64,000 nucleotides of DNA from an uncultured Candidatus Peregrinibacteria bacterium (GTDB lineage: Bacteria; Patescibacteriota; Gracilibacteria; Peribacterales; Peribacteraceae). Position 1 is the first letter of the stretch; every line of letters starts with the position of its first letter. The DNA lies in contig CAIKAD010000002.1 in NCBI GenBank assembly GCA_903825315.1, positions 124,001-188,000 on the forward strand, in the 5' to 3' direction. The notes under the pieces are model-generated. The model made no database searches and had not been told where the DNA came from. It saw nothing but the letters and a program-made list of their open reading frames with translations. Made by a program: the position numbers and the translations under genes. This document shows positions 36,704 through 45,799 of the stretch, piece after piece.

Positions 36704-38230
36704 TTACTTCTCCAGACGCGGAAACAATATGGAAGGCTCCCCCACACCCTTCCATCCCTCCTCCGCCCCCCACTTCTTCATTGTGGCCGTGATCACAAAA
36801 CCCTTCTCCAACATGGTATCCGCATAGGGAAGATTGAGCTGGGCCGCCATGCGCTGCGCGCTTCCGGGAATGAAGGGCAGGAGCATGAGCGTGATGTGAC
36901 GGAGGACTTCTGCTAGCGGGGAAAGGACCTCCATCTTCTCCACACCCTTGAGCTCCCACGGCTTCTTTTCGGCAATGTACTTGTTCGCGCGGTCCATCAA
37001 CCCCACGGGCACGGCGAGGCCGTCCTGCAATGCAAAACCATCCATGGCTTCCTGGTACTTCTTCCAATCCACACCCAACGGATCCTTCCCGAAACCGGAG
37101 AGCTGGCTCCCCTCTTTCTTGAGGAGGACGAGGACGCGGTTCAACAGGTTCCCCAGCTGGTTCCCCAGAATGCCTTCGTAGATCTCCTTGAACCGGTCCC
37201 ACGAAAAGTCGCCGTCATTCCCCACGGGTATTTGATGACTCAGGTAGAACCGCAACGGGTCCGGGTTGCCGCCGACCAGCTTGAGAACGTCATCAGGCAC
37301 AACGACATTGCCGATGGACTTGCTCATCTTCTGCCCCTCACTGGTGAGAAAACCATGGATGAGGAGCTGATCCGGGGTCCGTATGCCGCCGTATTGGAGC
37401 ATCGCCGGCCAGATGAGGGCATGGAAACGGGCGATGTCTTTGCCGATGACGTGCGTAACCGTGGCATCGTCCCACCATTCCTTTTCCGCGTGATCCGTGA
37501 GCAATCCAATGCCGGAAATGTAGTTCGTGAGCGCATCACACCACACATACATCGTCTGGCTGGAATCATCCGGTACGGGAATGCCCCAGGAGAGGCTGGA
37601 GGTGGGGCGCGAGAACGAGACGTCTTCCAGACCCTGCTCAATGAGCTGCAGTGTCTCCGGCGCACGAAAATCCGGAATGATCCTGTAGCCGCCTTTCCGT
37701 ACCGTGAGCAGCTTTTTGAGATCCTGAGTCTTCCGTCCCAGGAGGAAGAAGTAATTCTCCTCCGCGACTTCCTGCGGTGGAATCTGGTGATCGGGGCACT
37801 TGCCGTCCACAAGATCCTTCCTGGTCAAGAATCGCTCGCATCCCGGGCAGTAGAGACCGGTATAGGTCCGCTTTTCCAACGCGCCCGCCTCCGCAAGCTT
37901 CTTCCAGAGCGCCTGGACGGTTGGCCAGTGCTTCTGTTGATTCGTCGTCCGGACAAAAGCGTCAAAGGATACATGGAGCCTCCGATACAGATCCTCAAAC
38001 TGCGGCACGTTGCGATCGACTAGCTCTTTGGGCGTCAGGTTCTGCTTTGCGGCTGTTTGCTGGATTTTGACCCCATGCTCATCCGTACCGATCTGAAAAC
38101 GGACCGTATCGCCGCGTAACCGGAACCAACGCGCCACCACGTCCGCCAATATCTTTTCCAGCACGTGGCCCATGTGCGGAGCCGCATTGGGATAGTCGAT
38201 GGCAGTGGTGATGTACTGGCGCGAAGGCAT
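36704..38230 (-). CDS. metG: Methionyl-tRNA synthetase
   Basis: YITTAIDYPNAAPHMGHVLEKILADV, GTDEHGVKIQQTA, GQKMSKSIGNVV. Confidence 0.93.
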   Translation of the reverse strand: MPSRQYITTAIDYPNAAPHMGHVLEKILADVVARWFRLRGDTVRFQIGTDEHGVKIQQTAAKQNLTPKELVDRNVPQFEDLYRRLHVSFDAFVRTTNQQKHWPTVQALWKKLAEAGALEKRTYTGLYCPGCERFLTRKDLVDGKCPDHQIPPQEVAEENYFFLLGRKTQDLKKLLTVRKGGYRIIPDFRAPETLQLIEQGLEDVSFSRPTSSLSWGIPVPDDSSQTMYVWCDALTNYISGIGLLTDHAEKEWWDDATVTHVIGKDIARFHALIWPAMLQYGGIRTPDQLLIHGFLTSEGQKMSKSIGNVVVPDDVLKLVGGNPDPLRFYLSHQIPVGNDGDFSWDRFKEIYEGILGNQLGNLLNRVLVLLKKEGSQLSGFGKDPLGVDWKKYQEAMDGFALQDGLAVPVGLMDRANKYIAEKKPWELKGVEKMEVLSPLAEVLRHITLMLLPFIPGSAQRMAAQLNLPYADTMLEKGFVITATMKKWGAEEGWKGVGEPSILFPRLEK

Positions 38231-38281
38231 GGAAAAACAGTGACTGGCGCTCAGGATAGCATAAGAACGGCTCTTCTGTAT

Positions 38282-38665
38282 TTAGTTATTCGCAACCAGC
38301 GTGATGACGTATGCGATGGAAAAGATGACAAGATCGGACACAAGGGCAAGGATGAGGCCGATGCCTACGTTTGTGAGGACGCGCTTGGCCTCGGCTTTCC
38401 CCTCCTCGTTGAACCCGGCAGCGGAGAGCCGCATGGCAGCGTAGACCACCAGCGCGACAGCCACGAACCCCGTGAACCAAAAGACAAGGTAGGCGACACG
38501 GCCAAAGAGATAGCCTGGGGTGCTCGGACCCGCCAACGCAAAAGGGAAGATACTTTGGAAATTGTTCCACATGTCACTCACGCCCGGAGCGCCCTGACCG
38601 ATCTGGCTGAGATCGAGCGCTTGCGCTTGTGGGGTGAGCCAATGGCGGATACATGTGAGGATCAT
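38282..38665 (-). CDS. VirB2/TrbC-like small membrane protein
   Basis: Two to three TM helices; ATG at 38665 overlaps upstream stop (ATGA). Confidence 0.6.
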   Translation of the reverse strand: MILTCIRHWLTPQAQALDLSQIGQGAPGVSDMWNNFQSIFPFALAGPSTPGYLFGRVAYLVFWFTGFVAVALVVYAAMRLSAAGFNEEGKAEAKRVLTNVGIGLILALVSDLVIFSIAYVITLVANN

Positions 38666-39339
38666 CAGCCAAGCCAGGGAAGGCGGAGGAAGATATTGAC
38701 GAGTGCGCGGGACACGTTGACCAGTATGGCGCCAATGATCGCCCATTTGAGGATTTTAACCCCTTTCTGCGTCTGGTCGGATTTGCCGCGCCCCATCACC
38801 ATCAGGTAGCCGGCATACAGGATGACAAAGAGAAGGATGACGTTAAAGAGCGCCAGAGCAATGCGGACGATGGAGCCAAAAATACCCAATTGTCCAAACA
38901 GGAAATCATCAACACCTATGAAGAATGTGGGATTGATGACGGAAGGCGACCCCGAGGCCTGCCCCCAATTGGTACTCACGACGAACGAGACGAGGGCATT
39001 GGCGCTTAAGGCGAGCGCCAATCCTCCGAGTCCGTAGAGTATGGTGTTCTTCGCCTTTTCGGAGGCTCCATCCTCCCCATTGGAGAAGACGAGCTGGTAC
39101 CCCGCCCACACGATGGATATCACCGCCAATGCTGCGGTAATTTGCAGGAATTTATCCGTAATGTAGGCAATGCCTTCAGCAACCGGAAGGAGGCTTGCCC
39201 ACCCCAAACCGCACCCGGGCAGATTTCCACAGGCAACCGGAGGAGGAGGCTGCGTGGCTCCGGACGGCAAAGCGGGCTGCGCATTGGCTACTAGCGGGAG
39301 CAAGAGTGAGCCGATGGAAAGCAGACGCGGGAGTTTCAT
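38665..39339 (-). CDS. VirB2/TrbC-like membrane protein (appears to be two pilin-like modules fused)
   Basis: Signal peptide, two segments each resembling TM-(NGEDGASEKAKN)-TM and TM-(RGKSDQTQKGVK)-TM. Confidence 0.65.
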   Translation of the reverse strand: MKLPRLLSIGSLLLPLVANAQPALPSGATQPPPPVACGNLPGCGLGWASLLPVAEGIAYITDKFLQITAALAVISIVWAGYQLVFSNGEDGASEKAKNTILYGLGGLALALSANALVSFVVSTNWGQASGSPSVINPTFFIGVDDFLFGQLGIFGSIVRIALALFNVILLFVILYAGYLMVMGRGKSDQTQKGVKILKWAIIGAILVNVSRALVNIFLRLPWLG

Positions 39340-39710
39340 GTGAAACTAAAGGCAACGGGGTTGATGGTATGCAGGATAGTGGCTGCAAAAAGCAGGATGA
39401 GGAGCCCGGCTACCGCCGCGAGTACCCGGTTTTTGTTCTCCGTCACTTTGGACTGGTCCCCTCCGGAAAGGATAATCCCCGAACCGCCCCAGATTCCCCA
39501 CAGCACGCACAAACCTCCTGCCACCCCCATTATCCAGGGATAGAAGGCATTAATGTAGACGAAGATAAAATTGGGATTGCTGGTATCAATCTCGGAAATG
39601 CCATTCACCGGCTGCAGCAGCGTTACGCCTGCCGCCCAAACCTGTATGGGGACTACAAATGACGCCAGGAAGGTCATGAACCTAAGAATAGGTGAGTGTT
39701 TCAGGAACAT
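39336..39710 (-). CDS. VirB2/TrbC-like membrane protein
   Basis: Signal peptide, GIWGGSGIILSGGDQSKVTENKNRVLAAVAG; 4-nt overlap with next gene. Confidence 0.65.
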   Translation of the reverse strand: MFLKHSPILRFMTFLASFVVPIQVWAAGVTLLQPVNGISEIDTSNPNFIFVYINAFYPWIMGVAGGLCVLWGIWGGSGIILSGGDQSKVTENKNRVLAAVAGLLILLFAATILHTINPVAFSFT

Positions 39711-39775
39711 CAGAGAATTATAGCATATTTATGCCGTTTTTGCGAGTACCGGGAAAGATGTATGTATGCGTTAAA

Positions 39776-39849
39776 TGGAGCGGGATACGGGAATCGAACC
39801 CGTCTCTCAAGCTTGGGAAGCTCGCGTACTACCACTGTACTAATCCCGC
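39776..39849 (-). tRNA. tRNA-Gly (CCC)
   Basis: GCGGGAT...ATCCCGC-T-CCA, loop TTCCCAA. Confidence 0.93.
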
Positions 39850-39873
39850 TCGAAACAGGGCAAAGGATCAGAA

Positions 39874-39951
39874 TGGAGCGGATGACGGGGCTCGAACCCG
39901 CGACCTTCGCCTTGGCAAGGCGACGCTCTAAGCCAACTGAGCTACATCCGC
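39874..39951 (-). tRNA. tRNA-Gly (GCC)
   Basis: GCGGATG...CATCCGC-T-CCA, loop TTGCCAA. Confidence 0.93.
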
Positions 39952-40029
39952 AGAGCCTGCAAATCCTACGAAGAAATTCGGAGAGACGCAAGGACAGACG
40001 GCCAAGAACTTTCCTCCTCGGCCTTCTCC

Positions 40030-40902
40030 CTACTCCTGTTCCCGGAACGCCTGCTCCCCGTAGGCGATAAGCGCGTTGCGGTATCCTTCCGGCGTACCGG
40101 TATCGAGACGCTTCCCCTCACACTCGTAGCCGTAGATCTCGATGTTGTTGAGCTGCGCGATCAAGGCATCTATGAGGCGGATTTCCCCATCCTTGGTGGA
40201 CGATTTTACCTTGGGTAAGACCGAAAATGTGGACCGGGGAATGAGATAACGCCCGACAATGCCGAATGTGGATGGTGCAGCCTCCGGCTTGGGCTTTTCC
40301 ACGAGGCCTTTGACCTTCTTCAGACGTGCGTGGGATGGCTGATCTGATGCCACATCGATAATGCCGTACTTGGAAGAAAGTTCCCGCGGGATATTCTCTA
40401 CGGCGATCACCGCCTTTTCCCTGCCCGAACCGGTAGGGGCGGAGCCCCCGCCTGCGGTCTCATATCCCGCCATGAGCTGCTGCAAGGCGCTCCCCGCGCC
40501 GATAAAGAGGTCATCACCAAAGAGCACGGCAATCTCGTCACTCTCCACCCAACCTTCGGCTTGCAGGATTGCATGGCCATCGCCTTTCAACTGCTCCTGG
40601 TACACCACATGGAAGCGGGTCTCGTCGTAGCGGGTGAGCTCCTCGAGGAGATGCGACTTTCCCCGAAGTGCCAGTTCCTCCTCCAACTGAGCATCCCGCT
40701 GGAAGTACTGCGGAACCACCTCTTTCCCCCGGGAAATCACGAAGCAGATGTCCCGAATCCCCTGCTCCAGGCACTCATCCACGAGCAGCGCAATGATGGG
40801 CTGCGTTCCAATGGGCAGCATCTCCTTGGGTACGGCTTTGGTCCACGGCAGGAAGCGCGTGCCCAGTCCGGCTATAGGCAATATCGCTTGTGAGATCTTC
40901 AT
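40030..40902 (-). CDS. galU: UTP--glucose-1-phosphate uridylyltransferase
   Basis: QAILPIAGLGTRFLPWTKAVPKEMLPIGTQPII, VLFGDDLFIG. Confidence 0.92.
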   Translation of the reverse strand: MKISQAILPIAGLGTRFLPWTKAVPKEMLPIGTQPIIALLVDECLEQGIRDICFVISRGKEVVPQYFQRDAQLEEELALRGKSHLLEELTRYDETRFHVVYQEQLKGDGHAILQAEGWVESDEIAVLFGDDLFIGAGSALQQLMAGYETAGGGSAPTGSGREKAVIAVENIPRELSSKYGIIDVASDQPSHARLKKVKGLVEKPKPEAAPSTFGIVGRYLIPRSTFSVLPKVKSSTKDGEIRLIDALIAQLNNIEIYGYECEGKRLDTGTPEGYRNALIAYGEQAFREQE

Positions 40903-40975
40903 TGCCGTTAGAATACTCGAAATCCTCGCCTGACGCACGGAGAAGAATAGTACAATGAACCCAGATCCAATATCT

Positions 40976-41040
40976 CAATGACCAAATACGAATGAAAACA
41001 AGATTGTTTTTGGTCATTGCACAATTGGCCATTGGTCATT
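40976..41040. repeat. TGACCAA/TTGGTCA-family intergenic hairpin
   Basis: CAATGACCAAATACG...GTTTTTGGTCATTGCACAATTGGCCATTGGTCATT. Confidence 0.7.
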
Positions 41041-41053
41041 TCCTCGATCTACA

Positions 41054-41890
41054 ATGATGAAGATGACTTGGGGCCTTGCACTCTCAGCGGGATCAGCCCT
41101 CGGCATGGCCAATGCCGGTATCATCGAGCGCCTGGAGGAGGAAGGACTGCGACCAAACGCCATCGCCGCAAGCAGCATGGGTGCCATCATCGGCTCGTTG
41201 TACGCGCTGGGACTTCCCACGTCCGTGTTTCGGACGCTGGCGAAGGAAATCAACCTCACAAATATCGTCCGTGCAAGCAAGCGCCCCTTCCTTGGTGGCC
41301 TGCATGGCGGCGCGCTGCGTCAACGCCTTGAGGAGCATCTGGAGCCGTATATTGGCAACGCAACCATAGGAGACTGCGTGATTCCCTTCTACTGTGTCGC
41401 GGGGCGCGTCAAAGAGCCCATCCGCTGGGAGCGGATCATTCAGGAACAGTTTGGCGATTACGTGAACGCTTGCATCGAACCATACGTCTTTCCGCCGGAG
41501 ACGCCGCTCCTCGCCGCCATCCTTGCCAGCAGCGCCATTCCCGTGGTCTTCTCTCCGGTGACGATCGGAAAGGACTCCTTTGTGGATATCTGCAACTTTG
41601 GCGCCATCCCCGTCCGTGAGTTACGGGAGCACGCCCATCCGGACATCATCATCGCCACGCACACCATGCCCGCCTACGACAAGCTTAAGCGTATCTCGCC
41701 CAGGTTCCTGCGTGACTGGCTGGACTTTAACGCACGCATGCTCCAGGAGGGCGCGGAAGGCGCTGACCTCATCATCACGCCCAAGCCTGCAGCGCCGTCC
41801 TTCCGTTTCGACAAGTTTGCAGCGTTCATGCAGGCCGGGAGAAAGGCAGCCGACGAGGCGATGCCAAAGATACGTCAACTGCTCAAATAG
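41054..41890 (+). CDS. Patatin-like phospholipase/NTE family
   Basis: WGLALSAGSALGMANAGIIERLEEEGLRPNAIAASSMGAIIGSLYALG; GxSxG (ASSMG) and VDICNFGAIPV. Confidence 0.85.
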   Translation: MMKMTWGLALSAGSALGMANAGIIERLEEEGLRPNAIAASSMGAIIGSLYALGLPTSVFRTLAKEINLTNIVRASKRPFLGGLHGGALRQRLEEHLEPYIGNATIGDCVIPFYCVAGRVKEPIRWERIIQEQFGDYVNACIEPYVFPPETPLLAAILASSAIPVVFSPVTIGKDSFVDICNFGAIPVRELREHAHPDIIIATHTMPAYDKLKRISPRFLRDWLDFNARMLQEGAEGADLIITPKPAAPSFRFDKFAAFMQAGRKAADEAMPKIRQLLK

Positions 41891-41911
41891 ACCGATGGTG
41901 TTCCCATTGCA

Positions 41912-41946
41912 GGCTTGCCATGAGGAGTCCGGCTGCGGACGACGAA
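41912..41946 (-). repeat. Conserved post-tRNA element, likely remnant of a GIY-YIG cassette start
   Basis: Minus strand TTCGTCGTCCGCAGCCGGACTCCTCATGGCAAGCC, near-identical to the stretch between tRNA-Lys and its GIY-YIG ORF (45595-45631). Confidence 0.7.
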
Positions 41947-42023
41947 TGGTGCGCTTGGCGGGATTTGAACCCACAACCTTCGGCTTCGGAGGCCGACGCT
42001 CTATCCAGTTGAGCTACAAGCGC
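41947..42023 (-). tRNA. tRNA-Arg (CCG)
   Basis: GCGCTTG...CAAGCGC-A-CCA, loop CTCCGAA. Confidence 0.93.
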
Positions 42024-42059
42024 AAAGATCCTGCGTATTCTACAGTCGGCAAGTGCATT

Positions 42060-42818
42060 TCAAAACCTAAAGAACTCCACCGCATTCTTCGTTGTCACCC
42101 GCTCCACTTCCTCCAGCGGCACTCCTTTGATCGTCGCGATCAGCTTCGCCACTTCCACAACATAAGCAGGCTCATTCCTCTTCCCCCGGAGCAGCCCCGG
42201 CGCGAGGTACGGCGCATCGGTTTCCACCATCATCTGCTCCAGAGGACAGTGTTGTATGGTATCCCGAATCACTGTCGCAAAATCGTATGTGGCGATGCCC
42301 GTGAACGAGAGTAAATATCCCCTCTCCACGAGTGGCCGGACGTCTTCCCATTTTTCCGTGCAACAGTGCAGGACGAGCTTGGGGGGCGCGACACGGTCAA
42401 TGATCGCATAGAGATCCTCAATGGACTCCCGATTATGGACGACAGCAGATATGTTAATTTCTTTCGCCAGTTTTAACTGATCCTCGAACGCCCGCTTCTG
42501 CATCTCGCGGGGAGAAAAGTCGTAGTGGTAATCGAGACCGATCTCCCCGATCGCTTTCACCTTCTTCGATTGCTGGACCATCGATCTCAACTCATCCAGA
42601 CCTTCCGACTTCCACTCCTTCGACGCGTGTGGATGGACACCAACGGCGCAAAAAACCTCCGGATACTTCTCCGCAATCTGCACGCACCGGCGCGACTCCT
42701 CCACAGAATCCGAGATCGTGACAACACGATCCACTCCTGCCCTCTGCGCACGTTCCAGCACGGGCTCCAGATCCGGCGAAAACTTCTTATCCGCAAGATG
42801 GCAGTGCGTGTCGATCAT
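42060..42818 (-). CDS. tatD: TatD-family DNase
   Basis: MIDTHCHLADKKFSPDL, AIGEIGLDYHYDFSP, VVHNRESIEDLY, ETDAPYLAPG. Confidence 0.92.
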   Translation of the reverse strand: MIDTHCHLADKKFSPDLEPVLERAQRAGVDRVVTISDSVEESRRCVQIAEKYPEVFCAVGVHPHASKEWKSEGLDELRSMVQQSKKVKAIGEIGLDYHYDFSPREMQKRAFEDQLKLAKEINISAVVHNRESIEDLYAIIDRVAPPKLVLHCCTEKWEDVRPLVERGYLLSFTGIATYDFATVIRDTIQHCPLEQMMVETDAPYLAPGLLRGKRNEPAYVVEVAKLIATIKGVPLEEVERVTTKNAVEFFRF

Positions 42819-42899
42819 CGGGAATGATGATGACGGATTCTGCCCCCGAACGATAGCTCAATTCCTTCTCACGAGTATGGTGCGGCGTTCCGACTCCGT

Positions 42900-43091
42900 T
42901 CAAGACTCTAGTACCCTTTTACATTTCTGCGCGGTATATGATCTCCATTCCATCATCTTCGTCTCAGCATTAAAACGAAAGTACCCCCTTCCTTCCACAC
43001 GTGCCGAGGACACGCTGTCGCCCTGTTCCTGCCCTTCTTCTGCCACCTCCAGCTCAGCCGGTGGAATACCTTTGATCTCTGGTTCGCCCAT
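42900..43091 (-). CDS. Small hypothetical protein
   Basis: 63-aa ORF, acidic N-terminus. Confidence 0.3.
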   Translation of the reverse strand: MGEPEIKGIPPAELEVAEEGQEQGDSVSSARVEGRGYFRFNAETKMMEWRSYTAQKCKRVLES

Positions 43092-43436
43092 AGGAGATTG
43101 CGGGAAAAGAATAGTGCTTCTCTTATACGAATCTGCATCAAAAAATCAAGGCTGTTCACTGCCTGCCAAATCATCGGATAGGAAAGCGATGCATGAAGAA
43201 TCGGGAGAGATCGGTCTTCGCATTTCGGGGACCCTCCCGAAGCAAAGCCATTCTGCAGAGCTTGCAAAGCTGAATAGCGGGTCCCGGCTCCGCTGGCGAG
43301 CACGCCGAGGTTCCCAAGTAACCATCCCGGCGAAGTCCGCAGACGTAGCCGGATGGTGGCTTAAATTCTGTAATACTGATATAATGATAATGTATTTGCT
43401 TGCCCCTCTGCTCGTGCTCGCAAATAACTTAGTCCT

Positions 43437-45209
43437 ATGGAAAAACCACCACAATTTATAAAAGAGTTTTCTAAAAAAAAATCTTCAGAAGAACGGCAAC
43501 GAGCTTCTCAGGCGATTAGAGCTAAGCGTACAGAACATTTTGCTGAACAACGTACTCAAGCAGAAAGACAGACAGAATTAGATCAATCTACTAGCGAGCG
43601 GGCGCGAGCTTTATCGAAACAACTAGAAGCCGTGCACAACTTAGAAAATATTATTACTGAACTCTCTACAACAAGGCTCGGAACAATTGTTAATTATTTT
43701 CAGATAAGAAAACTTCGAGCCGATGTTGCGGTTGGACAAAGAACTTATGATGAATTGAAACAACAGCAAGATATTGAAGTCCGCGAAAAACAAGCTATTG
43801 CTGAAAAGTTGGATTCTGAAGATACGCCGCCAGCAATGTTAACAGCGAAAGCGATGTTGACCAATTTTTATAAAGGGCAAACGAAAAAGTGGGCAAGAAG
43901 TGAGCATACAAAAGAAGATATTACAGAATATTTTTCCGAAGAGAACTTGTCCTCGTTATCACTTGAAGATTACTCACTGCTGCTCAAGAGGTTCCCCGAA
44001 GGAATGGTGACACATGTTACACGACAAGGAATCCGAGACCACATCGGACATATGTATCACACTGCCGGTGAAGGCGCTTACGCTGATGGTTTTATGAAAA
44101 TGGTTGAGGATGGTCGTTTGCGTTCACCTCTCGGAGTTTATCTTGTCGAGGGCGAGAAAGAACAAGCGATAGCGAGATTTCTTCACTTGGATAAGTTTCA
44201 TACGAGAGAAGAGGCTTTGAAATATTTAGGAACTCTTGTTAGCGAAAGACAGGGAGATGCTGGTAGTTATGCAGATAGAATGGCAATTCATTTTGCCACA
44301 GAAGAAGTTGCAGATTGTTATTATGGTTCTGAAAAAGGAAATGAAATATTTATTGTGTATCCTTCTGCGCATATTGCCTCGCAATATTATTTTAATGGTC
44401 AGTTACATGAAAGTGGCGGTGGATATTGGAACGATCAATGGGTTTGGGCGAATGAAGAACAAGGAATGGATGTTAATGCCGGAGTTGTTTTTATTCCCGA
44501 AGAAGCCAAAGTTAATAAAGCAACTGGATCACGCTATGAACTCGATGAAAATGGTAACGCTATTATTAATTCTGAATATCAAGATGCTTTTAGGAGAGTA
44601 GCAGATGCGCCCGATTTTCATGATTTTGCCAAACAAGTTATGGAGATAACCGGCAAACTCAACCAAAGTTGGGATAGCCCGAATCTGCTACCAAAGAATC
44701 GAGAGTTACTTGAAAGATTAGAGCCATTTCGTCTGAGGTTAGAACAGGAATTTGGCATAAGTGACCGCCGACTTCAAATGGCAATTCTCGATTATCATCA
44801 TGTATTTAATCTTGATGTGCAGAAGAAAAAACAAGAAGAAGGCCGTGAAGACACATTCCATTCTGTTGATTCGGTTATTAAAAGTGCGATGAAAGACGAA
44901 GGAATTTTATATGCAGAAGCGAAGGATACAATTAGTTCAAAAGAATTTTGGGAGGCTCATTTTGCAAAGAATCCCGTAAAGAGACCGACAAAAATTGTGT
45001 ATTATAAAGGTTCAAGTCCAACCAGGGCACTTTACGATTGGCAATATGCACAAGATATCTACAAACAAGCAAAAGATAAAAACATAGGATTTTCTGAACG
45101 ACATATCGAACGAAACGCGCCGCAAGCTACCGCAGGACTTGATCGGTTTACAGTTCTTGCAAAGAAAGTTATCGAGGATCATTTTGCTCAAACGGAATTT
45201 GCTTCTTAA
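43437..45209 (+). CDS. Large uncharacterised protein in an AT-rich block
   Basis: 590-aa ORF, N-terminal coiled coil; composition clearly more AT-rich than surrounding genes. Confidence 0.8.
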   Translation: MEKPPQFIKEFSKKKSSEERQRASQAIRAKRTEHFAEQRTQAERQTELDQSTSERARALSKQLEAVHNLENIITELSTTRLGTIVNYFQIRKLRADVAVGQRTYDELKQQQDIEVREKQAIAEKLDSEDTPPAMLTAKAMLTNFYKGQTKKWARSEHTKEDITEYFSEENLSSLSLEDYSLLLKRFPEGMVTHVTRQGIRDHIGHMYHTAGEGAYADGFMKMVEDGRLRSPLGVYLVEGEKEQAIARFLHLDKFHTREEALKYLGTLVSERQGDAGSYADRMAIHFATEEVADCYYGSEKGNEIFIVYPSAHIASQYYFNGQLHESGGGYWNDQWVWANEEQGMDVNAGVVFIPEEAKVNKATGSRYELDENGNAIINSEYQDAFRRVADAPDFHDFAKQVMEITGKLNQSWDSPNLLPKNRELLERLEPFRLRLEQEFGISDRRLQMAILDYHHVFNLDVQKKKQEEGREDTFHSVDSVIKSAMKDEGILYAEAKDTISSKEFWEAHFAKNPVKRPTKIVYYKGSSPTRALYDWQYAQDIYKQAKDKNIGFSERHIERNAPQATAGLDRFTVLAKKVIEDHFAQTEFAS

Positions 45210-45293
45210 TTATGGTTCAACCTATTGTGCTTAATATGCCGAAGACAATGGTCTTTCCTATTGCTTCCAAAATAAAGTCGTCTGGTTATATCG

Positions 45294-45321
45294 TGGTGGG
45301 TCAGGTGAGGATCGAATCCTT
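45294..45321 (-). pseudogene. Truncated tRNA-Lys 3' end copy (T-loop to CCA)
   Basis: Minus strand TTCGATCCTCACCTGACCCACCA, one mismatch to the intact tRNA-Lys 3' end. Confidence 0.8.
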
Positions 45322-45340
45322 CGTCGCCCTGCGGGGCTCC

Positions 45341-45604
45341 TCAGGACGAGCCCACTTCCCTCTTCCACAACGCCTCCTTCTTCATTCTGCTCCAGCCTTT
45401 GATTTCGCGCTCGCGCTTCGCTGCGTTCGCTCTATCCGGTTGCGATTCAGACCACAGTAAACGTCTTATCGAATATTTCTTCGTATGTGAGCAGGCTATG
45501 CCCTCACGATGCTCTTGAAGTCTCCGCTGAAGATCATTGGTATGACCAACATAGTATGATCCATTACGAAGCTTGAGGATGTAGACCTTGAAATGGCTTG
45601 CCAT
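45341..45604 (-). CDS. GIY-YIG domain nuclease
   Basis: FKVYILKLRNGSYYVGHTNDLQRRLQEHREG, AAKREREIKGWSRMKKEAL. Confidence 0.85.
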   Translation of the reverse strand: MASHFKVYILKLRNGSYYVGHTNDLQRRLQEHREGIACSHTKKYSIRRLLWSESQPDRANAAKREREIKGWSRMKKEALWKREVGSS

Positions 45605-45631
45605 CAGGAGTCCGCCGTAGCGGACGACGAA

Positions 45632-45706
45632 TGGTGGGTCAGGTGGGGATCGAACCCACGACCAATGGCTTAAAAGGCCACTGCTCTACCACTGAGCTAC
45701 TGACCC
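45632..45706 (-). tRNA. tRNA-Lys (TTT)
   Basis: GGGTCAG...CTGACCC-A-CCA, loop CTTTTAA. Confidence 0.94.
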
Positions 45707-45799
45707 AAAGAACATCGTCATCATTGTGCAGCAAGAAGCGACGAAACGGAAGCGCATCCGCCATTCCTTATACAGATATGAGGGAATGCATCCCAAATA

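Noticed and set aside
39692-40070. ORFs overlapping the Gly tRNAs (NGAGYGNRTRLSSL.., DGARTRDLRLGKATL, SSVGLERRLAKAKVAGSSPVIRS)
   Set aside because: Well-known spurious peptides translated from tRNA genes
43437-45209. Considered as a phage or relaxase protein
   Set aside because: No HUH, tyrosine or other motif could be recognised; left as uncharacterised
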